DNA of 43,067 nucleotides from Oxalobacteraceae bacterium. GTDB taxonomy: Bacteria > Pseudomonadota > Gammaproteobacteria > Burkholderiales > Burkholderiaceae_D. The translations under genes and the position numbers were made by a program. The first letter of the stretch is position 1; every line of letters begins with the position of its first letter. This document shows, one piece after another, positions 15,362 to 24,989 of this stretch. Location: assembly GCA_947464955.1 (NCBI GenBank), contig CANHZI010000017.1, forward strand, positions 1 through 43,067, given 5' to 3'. The notes under the pieces are model-generated. The model ran no database searches. It saw nothing but the letters and a program-made list of their open reading frames with translations, and was not told the origin of the DNA.

Positions 15362-18300
15362 TACACCAAGACTCGTTCAATACCGCCATTATTCGCCTTC
15401 GCCACATATTCTGGCATCCAGTTTTCACCGAGAATATGACGCGCCATTTCAACCACGATGTAATCCGCTTGCGTTGAGGTATCGTCGTTGTAGCGTGAAA
15501 GCCCTTGCAAGCAGGATGGGCAGGAAGTCAGAATCTTAACGTCTCCAGTGAAGCCATCTTGACGCAATTTATCTGCGCCCTTATTCATTTCTTCTTCTTT
15601 ACGGAAACGCACCTGAGTCGAGATATCAGGACGCCCTACAGCAAAAGTACCAGACTCACCGCAGCAACGATCATTCTTTTCGATTTTCACATTGTCAGAT
15701 GTCGTAATCAAACTATTGATGGTCTTACCTGATTCTTGCAATTTCATCGGGTTATGACAAGGCTCGTGATACATATAACGAGTCCCTGTTACGCCCTCGA
15801 GTTTGACATTTTTCTCCATCAAGAATTCGTGGATATCTATGATGCGACAGCCCGGGAAAATTTTATCGAACTCGTAGGTCGCCAACTGGTCATAGCAAGT
15901 ACCACATGAAACCACGACGGTTTTGATATCGAGATAATTGAGTGTATTAGCCATGCGATGGAACAAGACGCGATTATCGGTCATCATCTTCTCAGCTTTG
16001 TCGAACTGCCCTGCTCCACGTTGCGGGTAACCGCAGCATAGATAACCCGGTGGCAGCACTGTTTGTACGCCGACATTCCACAACATCGCTTGTGTCGCTA
16101 AACCGACTTGCGAGAACAAACGTTCCGAACCACAGCCTGGGAAGTAGAACACCGCTTCCGTATCAGCCGTTGTCGTTTGCGGATTGCGAATGATAGGAAT
16201 CACTTTATCATCTTCGATATCCAACAAGGCACGTGCGGTTTTCTTCGGCAGATTGCCTGGCATTTTCTTATTAATAAAGTGAATCACTTGCTCTTTGATC
16301 GGCGCTTTTCCGACAGTGGCAGGTGGTGCTTTGGTCTGCGACTTCGCAAACTTTTTCAGCAAATCATTGCCCAAGCGTTGTGCTTTATAGCCCCAACCCA
16401 TCATCACCTGACGAGTGGCGTTGATGGTCGCTGGGTCGGTCGCATTCAAGAAGAACATTGCAGCGCTTGTGCCTGGGTTAAATTTCTTCTGGCCCATCTT
16501 ACGCAAGAGATTGCGCATGTTCATCGATACATCGCCAAAATCGATATCGACCGGGCAAGGGTTCACACACTTATGACAGACCGTGCAATGGTCAGCAACG
16601 TCTGAGAATTCATCCCAATGTTTGATCGAGATGCCACGACGGGTCTGCTCTTCGTACAAGAAGGCTTCCACCAACAAGGACGTCGCTAGAATTTTATTGC
16701 GTGGTGAGTACAACAAGTTCGCACGTGGCACGTGCGTCGAGCAAACAGGTTTGCATTTGCCACAGCGCAGACAGTCTTTAACGCTATTGGCAATCGCACC
16801 GATATCGCTTTGTTGCATGATCAAGGATTCATGACCCATCAAACCAAAGGATGGCGTATATGCATTGCGCAAATCCGCAGCAAATTCAGGCAAATTCAAG
16901 AGTTTGCCCTTATTGAAACGACCTTCAGGATCAATGCGCAATTTGTAGGAGCGGAAGTCTTTGATTTCGTCTTCGGTCAAAAACTCCAACTTGGTAATGC
17001 CGATGCCATGCTCGCCGGAAATCACGCCATTGAGCGAACGCGCCAAGACCATGATGCGTGCAACAGCGTGATGCGCCACTTGCAGCATTTCGTAGTCGTC
17101 GGAGTTAACTGGCAGATTCGTATGGACATTGCCATCTCCTGCATGCATATGCAACGCGACGAATACACGACTACGTAATACCTTCTTATGAATCGCCGTA
17201 CACTCTTCCAAGATGAACTTGAATGCAGCACCATTAAAGATCTGACGCAGCAAAGCACGTACTTCTGTTTTCCAAGAAATACGAATGGTGCGATCTTGTA
17301 CGATATTGAACAAAGTCGCATTCGCCTGAGTTTGCAAGCGCTGCTCGAAAACGAAATCAAGTTTATCGAGGCCCAAGCGCACCAGCTCTGCCCGAGCCTC
17401 ACTGAGTGGTTGATCAAGATGCTCAAGAATATAAGTCCAACGAGCAGTGACTTCATTCAATAACTGTGTTGCTTGCGCTACCCGATCTTCCAACAACTCT
17501 GCCGCTGGGATATCATCGCCGTCCGCATCTTCACTCTTACCAAGAGGTAAATTGCCTCGCACCACAAAATCTTGCAATGCCTTAGCGCAGGCCAGCTTGT
17601 TTTGAATCGACAATTCGATGTTGATACGCTCGATACCGTCGGTGTATTCACCCATGCGATCAAGCGGGATCACCACATCTTCATTAATCTTAAAGGCATT
17701 GGTGTGCTTCGAAATCGCCGCTGTTTTAGCGCGATCTAACCAGAATTTTTTACGTGCTTCAGGGCTGACCGCGACGAAACCTTCACCGACACGCGTATTC
17801 GCAATGCGGATCACTTCTGAAGCCGCTTGCGCTACTGCATTTTCATCGTCACCAACGATATCGCCAAACAGGGCCATCTTCGGAATTACGCCACGTTTTG
17901 ATTTCGTCGTGTAACCAACGGCCTTCAAATAACGTTCATCCAAATGTTCAAGGCCAGCCAGAATCGCACCGCCTTTTTTGGTTTCACCATCAAGGTAATC
18001 TTTAATTTCAACAATGCTTGGAATCGCATCACGCGCTTGACCGAAAAATTCGAGACAGACGGTGCGGGTGAATTTCGGCATGCGGTGCAAGATCCAACGT
18101 GCCGATGTGATCAAGCCGTCGCAGCCTTCTTTTTGTACGCCAGGCAGACCTGCTAAAAACTTGTCAGTAACGTCCTTACCCAGACCTTCTTTGCGGAAGG
18201 TGCGGCCAGGAATTTGCAAGAGTTCGGTCTTGAATGGTCTCTTCTCGCCGGGATGTGTCCACTCTAATTGAAATTTAGCCAGCTCGACGTCGTGAATTTT

Positions 18301-19353
18301 GCCGAGATTGTGTTCGAGGCGCGTCACTTCCAACCAATCACCGTTCGGATCAACCATGCGCCATGAAGCCAAATTGTCGAGGGCTGTGCCCCACAATACT
18401 GCTTTCTTACCACCGGCATTCATCGCGACATTGCCGCCTATACAGGAGGCTTCTGCTGAAGTTGGGTCCACCGCAAACACAAAACCGGCTTTATCGGCCG
18501 CATCAGAAACACGTTTCGTCACAACACCTGCGCCGGAATAGATCACAGCATAATCACGATCAACGCCCGGCAAGCGGGTCATTTCCACCGCGCCGAGATG
18601 TTCCAATTTTTCTGTATTAATTACCGCTGACATTGGCGTCAATGGGATCGCACCGCCGGTGTAACCCGTGCCACCGCCGCGTGGAATAATAGTGAGACCG
18701 AGTGCGATACAGGTTTTCACCAAACCCGCCATTTCATCTTCGGTATCCGGGGTCAAGACGACGAACGGATATTCCACACGCCAGTCAGTGGCATCGGTGA
18801 CGTGGGATACACGACTCAAGCCATCAAACTTGATATTGTCTTTAGCCGTATATTTGGCCAGCATCTTGCTCGCTTTTTTACGCAGGTCCCAGGTATTGCG
18901 GAACTCTTGAGAAAAATCTGCAACCGCTTTACGCGCCGCAGCGACCAAGGTTTCTACCGAATTACTACGATCGGCATCTTCTGCGGTGAGATTATCTGTT
19001 GCGACCCGACGCTTTTCAACCTCATGCAAACGATGGTTCAAAGCATCGATCAAGGCTTGACGACGTTTCGGATTTTCCAGCATATCGTCTTGCAAATACG
19101 GATTACGCCTTACCACCCAAATATCACCAAGCACCTCATACAACATACGTGCGGAACGACCTGTCTGGCGTTTACCACGTAGGTTATCAAGCAGAGCCCA
19201 AGCCTCTTCACCCAACAAGCGGATTACAATTTCGCGGTCGGAAAAAGAGGTGTAGTTATAGGGGATCTCACGCAAACGGGTGGCGGCAGCGCCTTGCGCT
19301 ACCTCGGCATCAGGGTGAGGAAATGTGCCTGTAATTTGAACTGGAGCATTCAT
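15361..19353 (-). CDS. Large FAD-linked / 4Fe-4S oxidoreductase (GlcD-GlcF-like fusion with DUF3683)
   Basis: A 1330-residue protein that joins in one chain what GlcD+GlcF or GlpC-type systems split. An N-terminal DUF3683-like region (about 30-160) is followed by an FAD-binding PCMH domain with [15 protein letters not shown] (about 222-236) and [16 protein letters not shown]. The FAD-oxidase C-terminal domain has [17 protein letters not shown] near 735 and [11 protein letters not shown] near 780. Two 4Fe-4S sites follow, [11 protein letters not shown] (from 861) and [12 protein letters not shown] (from 923). Two CCG domains come last, with [35 protein letters not shown] and SCPSCL. It should oxidise a 2-hydroxy acid (lactate-like, D-2-hydroxyglutarate-like or glycolate-like) and pass electrons to a quinone; the substrate is not known. 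It is coupled to the HIT gene. Confidence 0.9.
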   Translation of the reverse strand: MNAPVQITGTFPHPDAEVAQGAAATRLREIPYNYTSFSDREIVIRLLGEEAWALLDNLRGKRQTGRSARMLYEVLGDIWVVRRNPYLQDDMLENPKRRQALIDALNHRLHEVEKRRVATDNLTAEDADRSNSVETLVAAARKAVADFSQEFRNTWDLRKKASKMLAKYTAKDNIKFDGLSRVSHVTDATDWRVEYPFVVLTPDTEDEMAGLVKTCIALGLTIIPRGGGTGYTGGAIPLTPMSAVINTEKLEHLGAVEMTRLPGVDRDYAVIYSGAGVVTKRVSDAADKAGFVFAVDPTSAEASCIGGNVAMNAGGKKAVLWGTALDNLASWRMVDPNGDWLEVTRLEHNLGKIHDVELAKFQLEWTHPGEKRPFKTELLQIPGRTFRKEGLGKDVTDKFLAGLPGVQKEGCDGLITSARWILHRMPKFTRTVCLEFFGQARDAIPSIVEIKDYLDGETKKGGAILAGLEHLDERYLKAVGYTTKSKRGVIPKMALFGDIVGDDENAVAQAASEVIRIANTRVGEGFVAVSPEARKKFWLDRAKTAAISKHTNAFKINEDVVIPLDRMGEYTDGIERINIELSIQNKLACAKALQDFVVRGNLPLGKSEDADGDDIPAAELLEDRVAQATQLLNEVTARWTYILEHLDQPLSEARAELVRLGLDKLDFVFEQRLQTQANATLFNIVQDRTIRISWKTEVRALLRQIFNGAAFKFILEECTAIHKKVLRSRVFVALHMHAGDGNVHTNLPVNSDDYEMLQVAHHAVARIMVLARSLNGVISGEHGIGITKLEFLTEDEIKDFRSYKLRIDPEGRFNKGKLLNLPEFAADLRNAYTPSFGLMGHESLIMQQSDIGAIANSVKDCLRCGKCKPVCSTHVPRANLLYSPRNKILATSLLVEAFLYEEQTRRGISIKHWDEFSDVADHCTVCHKCVNPCPVDIDFGDVSMNMRNLLRKMGQKKFNPGTSAAMFFLNATDPATINATRQVMMGWGYKAQRLGNDLLKKFAKSQTKAPPATVGKAPIKEQVIHFINKKMPGNLPKKTARALLDIEDDKVIPIIRNPQTTTADTEAVFYFPGCGSERLFSQVGLATQAMLWNVGVQTVLPPGYLCCGYPQRGAGQFDKAEKMMTDNRVLFHRMANTLNYLDIKTVVVSCGTCYDQLATYEFDKIFPGCRIIDIHEFLMEKNVKLEGVTGTRYMYHEPCHNPMKLQESGKTINSLITTSDNVKIEKNDRCCGESGTFAVGRPDISTQVRFRKEEEMNKGADKLRQDGFTGDVKILTSCPSCLQGLSRYNDDTSTQADYIVVEMARHILGENWMPEYVAKANNGGIERVLV

Positions 19354-19457
19354 CTGAAAAAGCGTTGGACGGATCTTAAAGACTCATTCTAGCGTATTGC
19401 GCTGCACCACGCAGAAACATCCTTTACTTTTTTGGGGATATCTTTTGACTTTTGAGG

Positions 19458-19486
19458 AAAATGCCTGAGGAAATTCAGGCATTTTT
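19458..19486. terminator. Terminator-like hairpin between oxidoreductase and DUF4304 genes
   Basis: AAAATGCCTGA (19458-19468), a six-base loop and TCAGGCATTTTT (19475-19486) form a strong stem. On the minus strand it would end the transcript of the DUF4304-like gene (T-run TTTT). The plus strand also has a five-T run, but no plus gene lies to its left. Confidence 0.7.
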
Positions 19487-19635
19487 CACAAGGATTGAAT
19501 ATTTAGTATGGAAACTGTTGTTTTTACCGGATTTTAAACAGCAGCTTTTTCTTTCCAAAAAGCATGAACGCGAGCTCCAGAAGGGGCTTGAACCTACTAA
19601 GCCCTTATCGCATCATGAATATTCGACCTTTATTC

Positions 19636-20400
19636 CTATTGTTCCATACTGTCATGCCCTGGTTTCTGATCCAATAATTGCAACAAATCCTCAAAATCCC
19701 GTTGCAAACCGACCGAAATGCCGACATGTTGCAATCCGTGATTTGCAAACGCACGAGCTTTCTCTGGCTCTCCATGCAGCACTAAATAGCGTGCTGTAGC
19801 CAAAGCGAGGCGCCCTTCATCCGTGGCAAACCCTTCAAAACCCATCGCTTTAACGCTAAAGTCTTGAAGCGATATTTGCGCGAACACACTAGGCTCACCA
19901 CAGACCGCATGCACCAATGGACGCATATATTCCACGTACACTTTAGCCGCCGCCTGCAGTGCAGTAGTCATGCTCTCTTCGTTTGCTTCAAACTCCCACC
20001 ATTGATCTTTCGTGGTGGAGGAAATGCGACGGCGAAATTCACACAGTTGTACTTTCAGCTTCTTTGCGTCGACAGGCTTACCTAAAGTATCAGGGGCAAA
20101 TTTAGGTTGAATGCCGACATGCAATGCAAACGCATTACCAGCGCGCGAAGTCTCTAAACTAAGAACAAATAGCCAATCCGTGTGGTTCTTACGAAAGCTA
20201 CGACCAGATCCGGTAAAACCGTCTGCCCGCAGCACTGGAGCGAGGTGCGTGCGAATCAATGTGCTCAGATTCGGGCCGCTATCTTCCGCTTCTTCTTCCG
20301 CAGCAAGGCTAACCACCGCTGAACTTTGATTAATTTCGCTTGCATTAGCCTCGAGTGAATCGGTTTTCGCTGCGAACAAGTCTTTAATTTTTTTCCACAA
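19636..20400 (-). CDS. DUF4304-like protein of unknown function
   Basis: A 254-residue cytoplasmic protein without signal peptide or membrane helix. The central part, LRADGFTGSGRSFRKNHTDW followed by LFVLSLETSRAGNAFALHVGIQPKF, has the DUF4304 pattern, with WWEFEANEES further on. The first 45 residues are acidic and low in complexity, and the end looks helical (LATARYLVLHGEPEKARAFA, TPR-like). The function is unknown. The start is a TTG at 20400, seven bases after AAAGGA; no ATG is near. Divergent from the solute-binding gene across a 300-bp gap, it stands alone with a terminator after it. Confidence 0.65.
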   Translation of the reverse strand: MWKKIKDLFAAKTDSLEANASEINQSSAVVSLAAEEEAEDSGPNLSTLIRTHLAPVLRADGFTGSGRSFRKNHTDWLFVLSLETSRAGNAFALHVGIQPKFAPDTLGKPVDAKKLKVQLCEFRRRISSTTKDQWWEFEANEESMTTALQAAAKVYVEYMRPLVHAVCGEPSVFAQISLQDFSVKAMGFEGFATDEGRLALATARYLVLHGEPEKARAFANHGLQHVGISVGLQRDFEDLLQLLDQKPGHDSMEQ

Positions 20401-20701
20401 AATAATGTCCTTTATGCAAATCTATCTGACTGAAATTTATTCTTTATCTTGATGTCAGATCAAAGAGGACGCGCATTATAACGGCTGCGCCCGGTTCTGC
20501 GGGTCGCGATTCGAGAGATTTTTTTTCTTCTACAGCAGCTACGTCGACTTTAAAAACAAATATGCTGAAAACTCAGAAAACAGAGGAAATTTGTGAAAGC
20601 ATCGACTATGCTGATGCAATTAAAGGTATGAAAGTGTCTGCCTGAGTTTGGGACACTTGAGTGCCTCTCACAATCCCCGGTTGTTTCTCTGCGGAGTAAT
20701 T
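20401..20701. other. Divergent promoter region, DUF4304-like gene / solute-binding gene
   Basis: No gene is visible in these 301 bases. A TATAAT hexamer on the minus strand (20480-20475) could serve the DUF4304-like gene, with AAAGGA (minus strand, about 20415-20408) as its ribosome site. On the plus side GGAG just before 20702 serves the solute-binding gene. No strong -35 is visible for either direction. Confidence 0.4.
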
Positions 20702-21529
20702 ATGTGGATGAATACATCAGCAAAAGATCTTTTGCGCGCTGTTGTCTTTCTCTTCACTCTTTTTACGAGCATACAATCTGCCGCTGCCACTTGCAGTCGT
20801 CGCATCCACATTGCAATCAATCCTCAGGGCCCCGCGCTAACGGTCAATGCCCAAAAACAGGTGAGTGGCATTCTGAGTGATTTCTTTTCTGCTGTCGAAT
20901 CATCAACGCAATGTCAATTCGTGTGGGACTTCGTGCCACGTGCACGCGCGATTCACTACCTAAAAAATGGTCAAACCGACATCGTATTTGCAATTCAAAC
21001 TGATGAACGCAATCAATATGCCGAATTTGTGCCCTTGATCGAATTCTATCCTAGCGTCATCGTTCTCAAGGAAGCGATGAAGAGTGAAGACCCAGAGAAG
21101 ATTCTCGAACAAAACAATTTGCAGTTCGGTCTCGTGCGCGGCTACAATTTCGGCCCGATTTACACTGAATTTACACGAAAGACTAAACAAGCAAAACGCG
21201 CCGAAGAATTTGTTGAGGTCGAAGACATTGCTAAAAAAATGCTGGCTGGTCAAGTTCACGCAACGATTATGTCAGCGACAGTGTTCGTACAAGCGGCTGA
21301 AGACATCTTGCTCGACACCAAAATCCAAGCAATTCCACTCAAACAGTTTCCAAAAGCTCGCGTTGGTATTTATTTAGCGAACCAATCTCTAAACGCAGAG
21401 GATAAGAAAATCCTGCGCGATGCCATCGCAAGTAAGAGTCAAAACGAATTATTTTTCCGCCTGTTCAAAGCCAACTATCCCGCTTGGGCAATGAAAGCGA
21501 TGACGCCGGTGCCAGTGCCCGACAAATAA
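20702..21529 (+). CDS. Periplasmic solute-binding protein (SBP family 3-like), solitary
   Basis: A 275-residue secreted protein with a signal peptide (MWMNTSAKDLLRAVVFLFTL, cleavage near SAAA|TCS). The bilobed amino-acid-binding fold is seen in GPALTVNAQKQVSGILSDFF, WDFVPRARAIHYLKNGQTDIVFAI, LQFGLVRGYNFGPIYTEF and KMLAGQVHATIMSATVF. No permease or ATPase gene is adjacent, so it may be an orphan receptor for a distant transporter or a sensor. Two cysteines (early TCS and in TQCQF) may form a disulfide. The ATG at 20702 is chosen for the GGAG five bases upstream; the frame extends to a TTG at 20648 without a site. The stop lies 10 bp from the end of the convergent YqaA-type gene with no terminator between. 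Confidence 0.8.
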   Translation: MWMNTSAKDLLRAVVFLFTLFTSIQSAAATCSRRIHIAINPQGPALTVNAQKQVSGILSDFFSAVESSTQCQFVWDFVPRARAIHYLKNGQTDIVFAIQTDERNQYAEFVPLIEFYPSVIVLKEAMKSEDPEKILEQNNLQFGLVRGYNFGPIYTEFTRKTKQAKRAEEFVEVEDIAKKMLAGQVHATIMSATVFVQAAEDILLDTKIQAIPLKQFPKARVGIYLANQSLNAEDKKILRDAIASKSQNELFFRLFKANYPAWAMKAMTPVPVPDK

Positions 21530-21539
21530 GAGCGAATGT

Positions 21540-22031
21540 CTAGCCTAACCAACTCGCGATCTGGTGCCAGAATCCATTGGGCACCGCCAATAGCATCGTC
21601 GTCATACACAGATAGCGCATCAATTTTCCAATTGCCATGTAGAGCAAACACTGCCAGAACGGTAGTTTCAACCAACCTGCCAAGGCACATAGCGGGTCCC
21701 CAATCGCCGGCAACCAAGCCAGCAACATGGTTTTTGCCCCGTATTTTTTGAGCCAACCGAACCAACGACTCTCACGTTCGCGGTGAAAAGCTTTTTCTGC
21801 ACCATAGCCCATGCCATAGTTAATCACGCCGCCCAAAGTGTTACCAACCGTTGCAACTGCTATCGTTGCCCAAAACAAATCAGGGTTGGCCTTCACCATG
21901 GCAAACACCACCGGCTCCGAGCCCAGCGGCACCAAAGTGGCCGAGATCAAGCTAATTAAGAATACCGCCGGCAAACCGACTTTTGAGACGGCTAAGACAC
22001 TCAGCAACCAAGCAACTGCGGCTTCTATCAT
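21540..22031 (-). CDS. YqaA-type small membrane protein (DedA/SNARE-associated family)
   Basis: A 163-residue integral membrane protein of the YqaA branch of the DedA/VTT family. About four hydrophobic segments are seen (residues 3-35, 50-72, 100-125, 135-160). The family marks LISLISATLVPLGSEPVVFA and ATVGNTLGGVINYGMGYG are present, plus an amphipathic charged loop FHRERESRWFGWLKKYGAK. DedA relatives act as lipid or ion scramblase/transporters for membrane homeostasis; the role of YqaA is not settled. It starts at 22031 and is divergent from ilvA. Confidence 0.85.
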   Translation of the reverse strand: MIEAAVAWLLSVLAVSKVGLPAVFLISLISATLVPLGSEPVVFAMVKANPDLFWATIAVATVGNTLGGVINYGMGYGAEKAFHRERESRWFGWLKKYGAKTMLLAWLPAIGDPLCALAGWLKLPFWQCLLYMAIGKLMRYLCMTTMLLAVPNGFWHQIASWLG

Positions 22032-22060
22032 AGGAATTGGGGTAAGAGAACAAGGGATAC

Positions 22061-22068
22061 ATTATAAT
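22061..22068. promoter_or_regulatory. Two-way TATAAT element in the yqaA-ilvA gap
   Basis: ATTATAAT reads as TATAAT on both strands (22063-22068 plus, 22066-22061 minus). It lies between the divergent YqaA-type gene and ilvA and could serve as a -10 box in either direction. No clear -35 hexamer is present on either side, so the assignment is tentative. Confidence 0.35.
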
Positions 22069-22196
22069 GCCCGTAGAGGACTTTAGAATTTTGCATCATT
22101 TCAGCACACTACCCGGTCTGACAATGATGTTTGCCACGACATCTGCTGCAAACAGCGAACATCGTAAGCATGATCTTTATTTATCCATGGAGATGA

Positions 22197-22215
22197 GAGC
22201 GCAAGCACTGCGCTC
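22197..22215 (+). promoter_or_regulatory. GC-rich hairpin in ilvA leader
   Basis: GAGCGCA (22197-22203), loop AGCAC, TGCGCTC (22209-22215) form a perfect 7-bp stem about 70 bp before the ilvA start, directly followed by the palindrome GGCCTAGGCC (22216-22225). No T-run follows. It could be a leader structure or protein site; I see no leader peptide rich in Ile, Val or Leu that would indicate classic attenuation. Confidence 0.3.
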
Positions 22216-22282
22216 GGCCTAGGCCACTGTCCGATTTTTGAAGATGCCAAATAAGTATTGTGAAGAATTGAGAAGATTTCCC

Positions 22283-23815
22283 ATGTCCACTGATTACCTG
22301 AAAAAAATACTAACTGCACGAGTCTACGACGTCGCCTTTGAAACGCCACTAGAATTTGCGCCGAATTTGTCCAAGCGCATGGAAAATCAAATTCATTTCA
22401 AACGCGAAGACATGCAAAGCGTGTTCAGCTTTAAATTGCGCGGCGCGTACAACAAGATTGCGCATTTAACACCGACACAACTCAAACGCGGTGTGATTTG
22501 TGCTTCAGCAGGAAATCATGCACAAGGCGTGGCGCTCAGTGCTAAACGGGTCGGTTGCAAAGCCGTGATCGTGATGCCAACGACCACCCCACCGGTCAAA
22601 ATTGACGCCGTCCGCAGTCATGGTGGCGATGCGGTCGAAATTGTATTGCACGGCGAATCGTACACAGATGCCTATGGCCATGCTTTGGAATTAGAAAAGA
22701 AACGTAAGCTCACCTTTGTTCATCCTTTCGATGACCCTGATGTCATCGCCGGACAAGGCACAGTCGGCATGGAAATTTTGCGTCAACACGCAGGCCCCAT
22801 CCATGCGATCTTTGTTGCCATCGGTGGTGGCGGTTTGATCGCGGGGGTTTCGGCGTACGTCAAAGCGGTTCGTCCCGACATCAAGATTATCGGTGTGCAA
22901 ACCACGGACTCTGACGCCATGGCGCGCAGCTTGAAAGCTGGCAAACGCGTGACGCTCAATGATGTGGGTTTGTTTTCGGATGGCACCGCGGTGAAATTAG
23001 TCGGTGAAGAGACCTTCCGTCTGGCGAAAATGTATGTCGATGAGGTCATCACCGTCGATACCGATGCAGTTTGTGCGGCGATTAAAGACGTTTTCCAAGA
23101 TACACGCAGCATCCTCGAACCTGCTGGAGCACTTGCCGTCGCTGGCTGCAAGGCCTATATCGAACGCGAAAAGGCCAACAAACGTGCGCTCAAAAACGAA
23201 ACCTTAGTCACCATCGCCTGCGGTGCGAACATGAATTTTGATCGTCTGCGTTTTGTCGCCGAGCGGGCCGAAGTCGGTGAAGCGCGTGAAGCTGTGTTTG
23301 CAGTGACCATCCCTGAAGTGCAAGGAAGTTTCAAACGTTTCTGTGAACTCGTGGGTCCGCGCAATGTGACTGAATTTAACTACCGTATCAGTGATAAAAA
23401 ATCAGCGCATATTTTTGTCGGCATTCAAGTGTCCAATCGCGAAGAATCGGGCAAGATCGCCAAGAGCTTTGTCAAACATGGTTTCCCGACTTTAGATTTA
23501 ACTGACGATGAATTGGCGAAGCTCCATATTCGTCATCTGGTCGGTGGCAAGAGCGAACTCGCGGAGAACGAATTACTGTATCGGTTCGAATTTCCAGAGC
23601 GCCCTGGTGCTTTGATGCGCTTCTTGAACAGTATGGCGCCAAACTGGAATATCAGCTTATTCCACTATCGCAATCATGGCGCTGACTATGGTCGAACTTT
23701 GGTAGGCCTACAAGTACCGAAGAAAGAAATGAAAGCCTTCAAAGAATTTTTGAACGGCCTAGGCTATCGTTACTGGGATGAAAGCAATAACCCAGTTTAT
23801 AAATTATTTTTGTAA
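22283..23815 (+). CDS. ilvA: Threonine deaminase, biosynthetic
   Basis: IlvA converts threonine to 2-oxobutanoate and ammonia, the first step of isoleucine synthesis, and is normally inhibited by isoleucine. Counting from MSTDYLKKILTARVYDVA, the 510-residue protein shows the PLP lysine in FSFKLRGAYNKI (Lys51), ASAGNHAQGVAL (74-85) and the phosphate-binding GGGGL (181-185). A C-terminal pair of ACT-like regulatory domains (about 330-505, with FPERPGALMRFLNSM and YGRTLVGLQVP) marks the allosteric biosynthetic form rather than the short catabolic TdcB. ATG at 22283 matches the family start and follows GAGAAGA; upstream in-frame TTG is less likely. queF follows 87 bp later. Confidence 0.97.
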   Translation: MSTDYLKKILTARVYDVAFETPLEFAPNLSKRMENQIHFKREDMQSVFSFKLRGAYNKIAHLTPTQLKRGVICASAGNHAQGVALSAKRVGCKAVIVMPTTTPPVKIDAVRSHGGDAVEIVLHGESYTDAYGHALELEKKRKLTFVHPFDDPDVIAGQGTVGMEILRQHAGPIHAIFVAIGGGGLIAGVSAYVKAVRPDIKIIGVQTTDSDAMARSLKAGKRVTLNDVGLFSDGTAVKLVGEETFRLAKMYVDEVITVDTDAVCAAIKDVFQDTRSILEPAGALAVAGCKAYIEREKANKRALKNETLVTIACGANMNFDRLRFVAERAEVGEAREAVFAVTIPEVQGSFKRFCELVGPRNVTEFNYRISDKKSAHIFVGIQVSNREESGKIAKSFVKHGFPTLDLTDDELAKLHIRHLVGGKSELAENELLYRFEFPERPGALMRFLNSMAPNWNISLFHYRNHGADYGRTLVGLQVPKKEMKAFKEFLNGLGYRYWDESNNPVYKLFL

Positions 23816-23902
23816 TTCCTAAGCATGGCCTAGCATGGCGCTTACCCAGCGCTTTGCCAGCTTGCGAGGGCTGTAAGACACTATCGAACAAGTCCAGACA
23901 TC

Positions 23903-24790
23903 ATGAGCAATTCAAGTTATTCCAGCAATCCCAATAGCACTGTCAACACGGCTGAGCAATCTCAGCTTGGCAAAAATTCTGCCTATCAAACTTCGTATGA
24001 CCCCAGCCTTTTGTTTCCTATTCCTCGCGCTGAAAAACGGGCCGAAATTGGCTTAAAGATCGTCGATGGTAAAGCAGTTAATTTGCCGTTTTTCGGCATG
24101 GATATTTGGAATGCCTATGAAGTCTCTTGGTTAAACCTCCGCGGCAAACCTCAGGTAGCAATCTTGACCGTCATGGCACCCGCCGATTCACCGAACATTA
24201 TCGAATCGAAGTCCTTCAAGCTCTATTTGAACTCATTTAACCAAACCAAACTCGCAGGCACCGACGCTTTACTTAGCCTGCTTCAAACCGACCTATCGAA
24301 TGGCTTTGGCGCACCGGTACAAATTACGATCACCACGCCCGACAATTTTGGCAAATTTAGCTTCCATGAGCTCGATGGTTTGTTACTCGACAGACTGGAT
24401 ATCGAAGTTGATCAATATTCACCGAACCCCAGTCTCTTAAAAGCAGACCACGAACAATCGGCGGTCGAAGAAACTTTCCTTTCCCACTTACTCAAGTCCA
24501 ATTGCTTAGTGACTGGCCAACCTGACTGGGCAAGCGTACAGATTCACTATGTAGGTGCCCCAATTGATCAAGAAGCGCTACTGCGTTACTTGATTGGCTT
24601 CCGTGATCACAATGAGTTTCATGAACAATGCGTAGAGCGCATCTTCACCGACATCATGGCGCAGTGTCGGCCTCAAAAATTGGCGGTGTACGCACGCTAT
24701 ACTCGACGCGGCGGTCTCGATATCAACCCATGGCGCAGTAATTTTTCGACCGGAAAGATGCCTTCAAATCAACGTAACGCTCGTCAATAA
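23903..24790 (+). CDS. queF: NADPH-dependent 7-cyano-7-deazaguanine reductase (bimodular QueF)
   Basis: QueF reduces the nitrile preQ0 to the amine preQ1 on the way to queuosine in tRNA. The 295-residue length and two tunnel-fold halves identify the bimodular (YqcD-type) class. The QueF motif [12 protein letters not shown] (101-112) lies in the first half; the catalytic Cys201 in [16 protein letters not shown], Asp208 and FHEQCVE (His240, Glu241) lie in the second. An extra Ser/Asn-rich tail of about 30 residues precedes the domain. It lies 87 bp behind ilvA on the same strand, an adjacency common in betaproteobacteria. No strong ribosome site is seen before ATG 23903, so a slightly later start is conceivable. 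Confidence 0.96.
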   Translation: MSNSSYSSNPNSTVNTAEQSQLGKNSAYQTSYDPSLLFPIPRAEKRAEIGLKIVDGKAVNLPFFGMDIWNAYEVSWLNLRGKPQVAILTVMAPADSPNIIESKSFKLYLNSFNQTKLAGTDALLSLLQTDLSNGFGAPVQITITTPDNFGKFSFHELDGLLLDRLDIEVDQYSPNPSLLKADHEQSAVEETFLSHLLKSNCLVTGQPDWASVQIHYVGAPIDQEALLRYLIGFRDHNEFHEQCVERIFTDIMAQCRPQKLAVYARYTRRGGLDINPWRSNFSTGKMPSNQRNARQ

Positions 24791-24989
24791 GACTTTTTTC
24801 AAACGCTAGTCACAATAACAGCGTACTCTCGGGTAGTACTAAAGTATGAAATACTTAGCGTTTCGACAGCTTGCAAGCGGGCCTTTAATTTGTAATCATT
24901 CCTGAAAGCCTATTTGCATTTATTTTGCGCTCATCTTGAGTCTACCCATTCAAGCATGACCCTGACAGATTTTTCAAAAGACCAATTTT

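Noticed and set aside
16108-16605. Plus-strand open frame of 165 codons within the FAD/Fe-S oxidoreductase
   Set aside because: It is antisense to conserved Fe-S and CCG coding sequence, with no ribosome site and no recognisable domain.
19452-19799. Plus-strand open frame of 115 codons
   Set aside because: It starts in a terminator hairpin and overlaps the end of the DUF4304-like gene; no ribosome site and no family resemblance.
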